Of a stretch of DNA of 64,000 bases, positions 16,281 to 23,900 are shown one piece after another. The DNA is from Paenibacillus phytohabitans (lineage in GTDB: Bacteria; Bacillota; Bacilli; Paenibacillales; Paenibacillaceae). The translations under genes and the position numbers were made by a program. The stretch spans positions 1 to 64,000 of the forward strand of contig NZ_WHOB01000055.1 in NCBI RefSeq assembly GCF_013141775.1, written 5' to 3'. The notes beneath the pieces are model-generated. The model did no database searches. It had not been told where the DNA came from and saw nothing but the letters and a program-made list of their open reading frames with translations. Within the stretch, counting starts at the first letter, position 1. Every line of letters starts with the position of its first letter.

Positions 16281-16560
16281 TAAGTGGAAAAACGTCACTT
16301 AATTTATTCGAATGACCGGGAATCAGAGCAACAAGTGGAAAAAGGACAACTATTTCTATATTGGCCGGGCAAAAAAGTACATTTGGGAAGAAATAAATGC
16401 CTTTTTTCCACTTAGGGTGGATACAAAAGACAAAACGGGATTATTAAGTGGAGAAAATCCAACTGCTTCCGGCGCGAAGCACTGGCGCGGAACTCGAGGA
16501 GGGGACTGGCGCGGAACTCGAGGAGGGGACTGGCGCGGAACTCGTGGGGCATGGAGGGGA
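16281..16560. repeat. Intergenic repeats: AAGTGGAAAAA elements and a 24-bp triplicate
   Basis: The gap between the small-protein operon and the GNAT gene holds AAGTGGAAAAACGTCACTT (self-complementary ends), AAGTGGAAAAAGGACAACT, an inverted TTTTTTCCACTTAGG and AAGTGGAGAAAATCCAACT. Next comes ACTGGCGCGGAACTCGAGG in three direct copies of 24 bp at 16481, 16505 and 16529, the last one diverged. No gene is supported here. Confidence 0.7.
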
Positions 16561-16709
16561 ACTAGAGCGGATAATGCCGAGGCTTACGGGAAAGTTACCA
16601 GCTGGAGGATATTGACAAGCAGCTCAACGGCAGACTATGCTTGGCTGAAATCGGAGCTATATTATAGTTGTCCGGATCTATGTATCCGGAGTGGAACTGG
16701 AGGTAATCT

Positions 16710-17276
16710 ATGAAACTTACAGACAACCGTCTGAATCTGCGGCCCCTGACTGCAGCCGAGCTGGAACTGGCCTTGGACAATTACGCGGAGCTGGAGCAGT
16801 CGCTGGGCTTGAACGTAACCGCAGCCCAAACCCTGCTGGATGACGAAGAGATGCGTTATGCCATGCGGGTGAGGCGCGCCAAGGTTCTCCAGGATGAGCA
16901 GAACTATCCCTGGCTGACCAATTGGGCCATTATTCATCTGGAGGAGCAGCGGATTATCGGCTTCCTGATCCTCAAGGGCGGGCCGAATGAGCAAGGCGAG
17001 GTTATTCTTGGTTATGTCATTGATGAGAAGTACCGGGGGCATGGCTACGCTACGGAAGCGGTGCGGCACATCACGGCCTGGATCTTCAATCATCCGGATG
17101 CACGCTGGGTCATCGCGGATACCGAGAAGGATAATACTGCCTCGCACCGCGTGCTGCAGCATCTGGATGCAGAGCTGTACCGGGAGACCGAAGACCTGCT
17201 CTGGTGGAGAATCGCCCGGCCCGCCATTAGCTTCGATGATGATACTGGTATTTTGCGGGGACCCCAAAACATATAA
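16710..17276 (+). CDS. GNAT family N-acetyltransferase (RimJ/RimL-like)
   Basis: A 188-residue acetyltransferase. The acetyl-CoA binding motif reads LGYVIDEKYRGHGYATEAVR, followed by WVIADTEKDNTASHRVLQHL with the Asn that marks RimJ/RimL-type enzymes. Members acetylate protein N-termini or small amines. The ATG follows GGAGG at 16698 by about seven bases. It stands alone between two minus-strand units. Substrate unknown. Confidence 0.88.
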   Translation: MKLTDNRLNLRPLTAAELELALDNYAELEQSLGLNVTAAQTLLDDEEMRYAMRVRRAKVLQDEQNYPWLTNWAIIHLEEQRIIGFLILKGGPNEQGEVILGYVIDEKYRGHGYATEAVRHITAWIFNHPDARWVIADTEKDNTASHRVLQHLDAELYRETEDLLWWRIARPAISFDDDTGILRGPQNI

Positions 17277-17288
17277 ACACCTATCTAT

Positions 17289-17313
17289 TAAAAAAGCTGC
17301 CCCTCAGGGCAGC
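17289..17313 (-). terminator. Terminator of the GT2 / nucleotidyltransferase operon
   Basis: On the minus strand GCTGCCC-TGAG-GGGCAGC is followed by TTTTTTAA. The TGA stop codon of the nucleotidyltransferase gene is part of the four-base loop, so the terminator stem overlaps the end of the coding region. Confidence 0.88.
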
Positions 17314-18035
17314 GTATCTCTCAGCTTTTCTCCGGCTTCGCGCAAGGACTGGAACGTTCCCGCGTCACTCCACCAGCCCTTGAGCACATCATAGCTAAGC
17401 TTGCGCTCTGCGGCATAAATATTGTTCACGTCGGTAATTTCCAGCTCACCCCTCTTGGAAGGGGATACGCGGCGGATAATATCGAATACCGCTTCGTCGT
17501 ACATATAAATACCTGTAACACAGAATTTAGTCTTCGGACGCTCCGGCTTCTCTTCAATATAAGCAATCAGGGACGAATCCCCGCTGTCAAACACCGGAAC
17601 CCCGTATCTCCGCGCATCATCGACCGGTTTCAATAACACCTTCGCCGTTCCCTGCGGCTGCTGCAGATAACTCTCCACATAAGGCTTCAGATCATCCATA
17701 AAAAGATTGTCACCAAGCAGCACAACAAACCGTTCCCCCGGCAAAATAAATCCTTCTGCCAGCTCGAGCGCTTCCGCGATGCCTCCTGCAGCTTCCTGGA
17801 TTTTGTAAGTCAGGGATACACCGAATTCCGCGCCGCTTCCCAAAAAGTCGGTGTACTGTCCTGCGGACTGTTTGCTGATGACCAGGAGAATATCGGTTAT
17901 ACCCCCCCGGCGCAGCCGGTCAATGCCGTAACACACCATAGGATACTTGCCGACCGGAAGCAAATGTTTGTTCATAAGCCGGGTCAACGGGTAAAGCCTT
18001 GTTCCTGTTCCGCCCGCCAGTATGACTCCTTTCAC
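17304..18035 (-). CDS. Sugar-phosphate nucleotidyltransferase (glucose-1-phosphate thymidylyltransferase-like)
   Basis: A 243-residue enzyme. The nucleotide-binding signature GGTGTRLYPLT is at residues 8-18, followed by NKHLLPVGKYPM, and LLGDNLFMDD and the C-terminal TDVNNIYAAE and KGWWSDAGT blocks are as in RmlA/SpsI. It makes an NDP-sugar, most likely dTDP-glucose, from the sugar 1-phosphate. It is the last gene of a minus-strand operon with three GT2 glycosyltransferases and would supply their donor. B. subtilis spsI is a parallel. No rmlB, C or D is present in the window, so the finished sugar is unknown. Confidence 0.9.
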   Translation of the reverse strand: MKGVILAGGTGTRLYPLTRLMNKHLLPVGKYPMVCYGIDRLRRGGITDILLVISKQSAGQYTDFLGSGAEFGVSLTYKIQEAAGGIAEALELAEGFILPGERFVVLLGDNLFMDDLKPYVESYLQQPQGTAKVLLKPVDDARRYGVPVFDSGDSSLIAYIEEKPERPKTKFCVTGIYMYDEAVFDIIRRVSPSKRGELEITDVNNIYAAERKLSYDVLKGWWSDAGTFQSLREAGEKLRDTLP

Positions 18036-18082
18036 TTACTTTCCTCCTCTTTATCTATGTCTTTAGCCTTTGGCCTGGCCCC

Positions 18083-18820
18083 TCAGATGAATTGTGCGGG
18101 ATCTACATGCCATTTCTCCATAAATAATCTGCGGTTACGCTCCACCAGCTCCTGAAGTGAGGAAGAGTAGACTTCCCTGAAGCTGGCGCTGCCTTCATGA
18201 TACACCAGACAATCTCCCGCGATCAGCAGCCGGTATCCCTTCAGTCTGGCGCGGTAGCAGTAATCATCATCCTCGTAATGGCCCGGTGAAAAGCGTTCAT
18301 CCAGCAGGCCGATGGTATCCATGAGCTCTCTTTTGAATAATAAGCACAGCCCTACAAGCCTTCTGGCCTCCAGCCGTTTCGCCGCATCTGGAGCATTCGC
18401 CAAACGGGCTTCAGCATGATAACCCGGAATATCCGTATACCCCGTCTCCACCTGCTGCCGTCCGCTGGCATAATTGGTCACCGGACCCACCATTCCGATA
18501 TCCGGGGCGCTGTACAAAGCGCTCTTCAGATTCGCCAGCCAGCCCTGCGACACAATAACATCATTGTTCAGCAGCAAAAGCTCATCTCCCGCAGCCAGCT
18601 GCAGCCCCAGATTGCAGGCCAGCGGAAAGCCGCGGTTCTCCGGAAGGGAAACAAGGGTAAGCTTATTCGTGCGGCAGTAAGCATCCGTTTCGTCACTTGA
18701 GGCATTGTCGACTACAATAATTTCATAGGGTGAATCCGTATACGCCCTGATTGATTCAACACAGGAACGCAGCAGGCCGAGCCTGTTATACGTTGGAATA
18801 ATAATGCTGGTCAGTGTCAT
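18083..18820 (-). CDS. Glycosyltransferase family 2 protein
   Basis: A 245-residue GT-A enzyme from ATG 18820. It shows IIIPTYNRLGLLRSCVESI at the N-terminus, IIVVDNASSDET, and the DXD-like NNDV in ELLLLNNDVIVS, and then FSPGHYEDDDYCYRARLKGY, the ED motif typical of rhamnosyl- and spore-polysaccharide GT2 proteins. The ATG overlaps the stop of the preceding gene (ATGA) and GGAGG lies eight bases upstream, so the MEECP extension is rejected. It sits between two other GT2 genes and the nucleotidyltransferase. Confidence 0.88.
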   Translation of the reverse strand: MTLTSIIIPTYNRLGLLRSCVESIRAYTDSPYEIIVVDNASSDETDAYCRTNKLTLVSLPENRGFPLACNLGLQLAAGDELLLLNNDVIVSQGWLANLKSALYSAPDIGMVGPVTNYASGRQQVETGYTDIPGYHAEARLANAPDAAKRLEARRLVGLCLLFKRELMDTIGLLDERFSPGHYEDDDYCYRARLKGYRLLIAGDCLVYHEGSASFREVYSSSLQELVERNRRLFMEKWHVDPAQFI

Positions 18821-19860
18821 AGGGCATTCCTCCACGCCGCCATCTGCCGGCGCTGCTCCTGCAGATGGCTCTCGGACAGCCGCCCGCTTGCCTGCTGCTC
18901 TCCAAGAACCTGGGCCAGCGCCTCGGCATGATCACCGGCGATCAGCTGTTCCATCGCATTTCCGGCCCCTGTGTTGCTCTGGCGCAGCCGGTTATGCTTG
19001 ATCACATTCACCGTGCCTGCCTTCTCCACCCGCAGCTGCCGCATAATCGAGAGCGCATGCGCTTTCGGCGGCACCATAAGCTCACGGTAGCCGATCCGCT
19101 CCAGCGCCTTCCTTGACATGGCATGGGGAACAGCTGTCATCGAGCTGACGCCCAGATCACTCCGCCCCAGTACGGCATTCAGATACATTTTGCAGCGGGT
19201 AACCGCATCGCTGAGGGCAAAGGGGGGCAGCAGATGATCAAGATCATTCAAGGCTACATCAACACCGCCATCCACCGCCTCCGCAAAAAGAGACATGTGC
19301 CGGGCGGGAATTACCATATCCCCGTCCAGGAACAGCAGAATATCCCCCCGGCTGAGCTTGGCGCCAAGCGACCGTCCCACATCATGTCCGGCAGATTCCG
19401 GAATATGCACAATTGTCGCCTGGGGGCACAGCCGGGTACGCTGGAAGCTGCGGTCGCTGCAGCCGTTAAGCACGACAATAATCTCCAGCGGCTTGAGCCG
19501 GGTTACCTGATCAAGCAGCTTCAACAAGGTCTGCTCCTCATTCCTGGCCGAGATAACCACGGACAATGAACCGTGCAGAGCCGGCAGCTGCCGTCCTGCT
19601 CCGCTGCCGGCGGCAGAAGCCCCCGCAGCCGTGCGGCGGGAACCCGCTTTGCCTGCCGCCGGCCGCCGGACAGCTGCGGCTTTGGCGGCGGCGCTCCGGC
19701 GGGGCGCAGCAGCGGCTGGTTTGGCCGCCTTGCTCCGGGAGGCGGAGCTGCCCGGCCGGGTACGCCGGGCAGAGGCCCTGCTCCTGCCCGATGCTTTTAC
19801 ACGGGAAGATACGTGAACCTCCTGCCGGTGTCCGGGTGAAGGCTCCGGTGCTGCTGTCAT
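18817..19860 (-). CDS. Glycosyltransferase family 2 protein with basic Ala/Arg-rich N-terminus
   Basis: A 347-residue protein. Residues 1-95 are low complexity, rich in Ala, Arg, Ser and Lys, unlike a normal GT2. The catalytic domain begins at LSVVISARNEEQTLLKLLDQ. Next come VVLNGCSDRSF, GHDVGRSLGAKLSRGDILLF, then LDGDM as the DXD metal site, and a late SSMTAVPHAMSRKALERIGY block shared with the next upstream gene. The first ATG overlaps the stop of that gene. The basic arm could bind acidic glycan, nucleic acid or a spore-coat partner; this is inference. Confidence 0.85.
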   Translation of the reverse strand: MTAAPEPSPGHRQEVHVSSRVKASGRSRASARRTRPGSSASRSKAAKPAAAAPRRSAAAKAAAVRRPAAGKAGSRRTAAGASAAGSGAGRQLPALHGSLSVVISARNEEQTLLKLLDQVTRLKPLEIIVVLNGCSDRSFQRTRLCPQATIVHIPESAGHDVGRSLGAKLSRGDILLFLDGDMVIPARHMSLFAEAVDGGVDVALNDLDHLLPPFALSDAVTRCKMYLNAVLGRSDLGVSSMTAVPHAMSRKALERIGYRELMVPPKAHALSIMRQLRVEKAGTVNVIKHNRLRQSNTGAGNAMEQLIAGDHAEALAQVLGEQQASGRLSESHLQEQRRQMAAWRNAL

Positions 19861-20705
19861 CTCACCATCCCCCTTCGCCGGTTGCCGTCAATGAAGCCTG
19901 CTCTTTCGCCTCTGCGCTGAAGGACCAGACCTGCCGCATCCAGATGATCCGTGAGAATAACCTCACGCAAGGGATCTGTTCCCGCCTGCTTGGGCCGTAC
20001 GGCATTCAGCCTGCCGACCGGCACCTTATGCACGGCCTTCACCTGCAGGCCCTCAAGCACCGCCTGCGCGTGTGCCAGAGGCGGCCGTGATAACAGGCCG
20101 CTTCCCAGAGAAGCAAGGGCTCTGCGGCTGAGTGCATGAGGCACCGCTGTCAGCGAACAGCCCTTCAGGTCCGGACGGCCAAGCATAATGTTGAGCACAT
20201 GCTTGGAGAGCACCACCGGATGCGGGAATTCCTGACGGACCGGACCGGAGTAATCATTCAGAGCCACATCTGTTCCATGACTGACTGCGGCCACAAAGGG
20301 ACGCAGCTGTGAAGCGTTAAGCACAAAATCCCCGTCAATAAAGAGCAGGACCTCTCCCTTGGCCGCCTCTGCTCCAACACTGCGGCCCACATCATGACCG
20401 AGCGGCTGCTCGAAGTGAATGACATGTGCCCCCAGTGCCAATGCAATCTCTGCCGTATTGTCGGCAGAACCGTTAACCACAACAATAACCTCACAGCGGG
20501 GATGGACTTCCCTGGCTCCGGCAATCACCTTGCCAATCGTTCCGGCTTCATTCATAGCCGGAATGATCACCGACACATAGGGGGCGGGGTGATTGGCCGC
20601 AGGGAACGGCACGGCAGGGCGCACCGGCCGGGAAATCCGCCGCTTGGGTTGCAAAGCCCGCCGCCCCGTGCGGCGGGCAGATGTACGTGTGTGTTTCAAG
20701 CTCAT
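19857..20705 (-). CDS. Glycosyltransferase family 2 protein, first gene of operon
   Basis: A 282-residue paralogue of the following gene. After a basic N-terminal arm of about 40 residues it shows VSVIIPAMNEAGTIGKVIAG, VVVNGSADNTAEIA, GHDVGRSVGAEAAKGEVLLF and the IDGDF metal site, then GCSLTAVPHALSRRAL. A sigma-K-type promoter match lies about 50-70 bases upstream (20751-20777). With the two GT2 genes and the nucleotidyltransferase after it, it forms one overlapping operon, most simply a short glycan assembly line. Confidence 0.85.
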   Translation of the reverse strand: MSLKHTRTSARRTGRRALQPKRRISRPVRPAVPFPAANHPAPYVSVIIPAMNEAGTIGKVIAGAREVHPRCEVIVVVNGSADNTAEIALALGAHVIHFEQPLGHDVGRSVGAEAAKGEVLLFIDGDFVLNASQLRPFVAAVSHGTDVALNDYSGPVRQEFPHPVVLSKHVLNIMLGRPDLKGCSLTAVPHALSRRALASLGSGLLSRPPLAHAQAVLEGLQVKAVHKVPVGRLNAVRPKQAGTDPLREVILTDHLDAAGLVLQRRGERAGFIDGNRRRGMVR

Positions 20706-20750
20706 CCACCTTCCTTGCAGGGCATGGTCTCCGGGCTGAGGGTTACATCA

Positions 20751-20777
20751 CAGTCTATGTAATCCGCTGTCCCGGGT
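20751..20777 (-). promoter_or_regulatory. Sigma-K-type promoter ahead of the GT2 operon
   Basis: On the minus strand AC (20777-20776), 16 bases, then CATAGACTG (20759-20751), matching CATANNNTA at seven of eight fixed positions (counting AC). Spacing fits late mother-cell promoters. Confidence 0.4.
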
Positions 20778-20874
20778 AACGGCAAGTGTCTCCCTTCTTG
20801 CAGAAATTTGGACAAATGCCCTCCCGCTGCCGCAGTCCGGTTGAACCCGGATTTCGCCGGCCTTATCAACACAA

Positions 20875-20899
20875 AGAGCGCAGCCTCCGGCTGCGCTCT
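20875..20899 (-). terminator. Terminator of the giant repeat-protein gene
   Basis: AGAGCGCAGCC and GGCTGCGCTCT form an 11-bp stem with a three-base loop. On the minus strand it is followed by TTGTGTT. It lies 22 bases past the stop of the repeat-protein gene. Confidence 0.8.
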
Positions 20900-20920
20900 A
20901 GTATTGTTTATCTTCCTGCT

Positions 20921-23900
20921 CTAATCAAACACACGATGATCTGCAGCCGGCTTCACCAGAGGCGAACCGAGGGCGATCCAGGACAGCACTCCATAGAAGT
21001 GAGGAGTTTCGCGCAGGCGCACTACTTCAATCGTCGCGTCCCCGCCCGATCTGTTCTTCAGCGAAGCATGGAAATACGGCTGGTTGGTCATGGCGACCAG
21101 CACATAGCCGGTATGGCCGAAGCTTTCATCAAAAGATACAGTTACCTCAACACTCTGCGCGTCTCCATTAAACATAAAGGCCGTCATGCCGAACTGCTGC
21201 AGAACCTCCCGGTTTCCGGCACTCTGTACCGGACTGAACGACAGATGCTCGGGATTAACCGTTCCGGGCGCCAGATGGTCTCCGGTCACTGCACCTTGAG
21301 CAATATGATAGCTCTGCACGCTGTCTTCTTCCAGATGGCGGGATTGAATGGCAAATGAAGTGATTTTGGAAGCATCCACCGCTTCGTCCTGAAGCTCTGC
21401 ACTCCCTACCGAACCTTCGGTCAGATGTTGGGTTCCGATGCTGCCAAGAGCAAGCTTCTCGCCGGTAATGCTGCCGTCCGTCAGCTGCCCTGCACCGCGC
21501 GTTTCCTCTGTAAGCTGCTCAAGCTTCTTCACAATGCCGCTGCTCAAATGACGCTCTTCCAGTGCGCCGTCTGCCAGATGCTCTCCTTGGATGCTCTGCC
21601 CTTGCAGATGCTGGGCACCTACTGCGCCTGCCGCCAGCTTGCTTCCAGTGATGCTTCCGTCTGCCAGCAATTCGGAGGTTAGCGTATCCTCGGCCAGATG
21701 GTCCAGACGGATGCTGCCGGAGCGGATATGGCGGCCGTCTACCGCGCCCGGGGCCAGATGGCCCCCGAATATGCTGCCCGGAGCCAGATGATAGGAACCC
21801 ACTGCACCTGCCGCCAGCTTGCTGCCGGTGATGCTGCCGTCTGCCAGCTGCCCCGCATTACGCGTTTCCGCTGCGAGATGCTCCAGCTTCTTCACAATGC
21901 CGCTGCTCAAATGACGCTCTTCCAGCGCACCGTCTGTCAGATGTCCGCTCTGGATGCTCTGCTCCTGCAGATGTTGGGCACTTACTGCACCTAGCCCCAG
22001 CTTGCTGCCAGTGATGCTGCCGTCTGCTATCTGCCCTGCATTGCGAGTCTCCGCTGCGAGATGCTCCAGCTTCGTCACAATACCGCTTCCCAAATGACGC
22101 TCTTCCAGTGCACCGTCTGTCAGATGTCCGCTGTGGATGCTCTGCTCCTGCAGATGCTGGGCACCTACTGCGCCTGCCGCCAGCTTGCTTCCGGTGATGC
22201 TGCCGTCTGCTATCTGCCCTGCATTGCGAGTCTCCGCTGCGAGATGCTCCAGCTTCGTCACAATACCGCTGCTCAAATGACGCTCTTCCAGCGCACCGTC
22301 TGTCAGATGTCCGCTCTGGATGCTCTGCTCCTGCAGATGCTGGGCACCTATAGCGCCTACCGCCAGCTTGCTGCCGGTGATGCTGCCGTCTGCTATCTGC
22401 CCTGCATTGCGCGTTTCCGCTGCGAGAAGCTCCAGCTTCGTCACAATACCGCTGCTCAAATGACGCTCTTCCAGTGCGCCGTCTGTCAGATGTCCGCTCT
22501 GGATGCTCTGCTCCTGCAGATGCTGAGCACCTACAGCGCCTGCCGCCAGCTTGCTGCCTCCGACACTGCCGTCTGCCAGCAGCTCTGAGCTCAGCGTATC
22601 TTCAGCGAGATGCTCACGCTTGATGCTACCCGCGCGCAGATGGCAGCTGTCCACTGCTTCCGGTGCCAGGTGACCGCCATAGACGCTGCCGGAAGCCAGA
22701 TGAACAGAGCCTACTGCGCCAGCCGCCAGCTTGCTTCCTCTAATACTACCGTCAGGCAGCAGTTCAGAGCTGCGGACTTCCTGCGCCAGATGTTCCAGCA
22801 GGATGCTGCCGGAGGCCAAGTGATGCCCTTCCAGCGACCCTTCCGCGACATGCTCTCCGTGGACGCTCTGCGGCTTCAGATGCTGCGGCCCCACTGCCTC
22901 TGCCGCCAGCTTGCTGCTTCCAATACTGCCGTCAGGCAACAGCTCAGCACTTCGTACTTCGTCTGCCAGATGCTCAAGCTTAATGATACCCGAACTTAAA
23001 TGCCGCTCCTCAAGCGATTCATCCGCAAGATGCTCTCCATGGATGCTCTCCAGCTGCAGATGCTGTGAATGTACAGCTCCTGTGGCCAGCTTGCTTTCGT
23101 CAATGCTGCCATCCGGCAGCAGCTCGGCGCTCAGCGTCTCGGAAGCCAGATGTGCAAGCTGGATGCTGCCGGTGCGGATATGGCGGCTGTCCACTGCATC
23201 TGGAGCCAGATGACCGCCATAGATGCTGCCCGCAGCCAGATGGAAGGAGCCCACCGCACCTGCCGCCAGCTTGCTTCCGCCAATACTGCCGTCCGGCAGC
23301 AGCTCCGCACTCCGGGTTTCATCTGCCAGATGCTCAAGCTTGATCAGACCGGAATGCAAATGCCGTTCCTGCAGTATGCCGTCAACCAGATGCTCACCAT
23401 AGATACTCTCCTGCTGCAGATTCAGCGAGCTTACCGCACCTGCGGCCAGCTTCTCACTGCTAATGCTGCCATCCGGCAGCAGATCTGAGGTCAGTGCATC
23501 CTGGGACAGATGTGCCAGCTGGATGCTGCCGGGCCGGATATGACGGCTGTCTACGGCACCTGCCGCCAGATGGCCGCCATACACGCTGCCTGCCGCCAGA
23601 TGAAAAGCACCTACAGCGCCTGCTCCCAGCTTGCTGCCTACGATGCTGCCATCCGGCAGTAGATCTGCACTGCGCGCTTCTTTCGCCAGATGCGCCAGCG
23701 TGATCTCGCCTGCACGGATGTGCTGCCCTTCTACGGCTTCCGGCGTCAAATGGATAGTCTGCACACTGTCCGGAGCCAGATGGACGGATTCCACAGCCCC
23801 CGGCGCCAGCTTCTCCCCGCTGATACTGCCGTCCGGCAGAAGCTCCCCGCTGCGGACTTCTTCCGCCAGATGAGTCAGGCTGATGCTGCCGCCGGCTATA

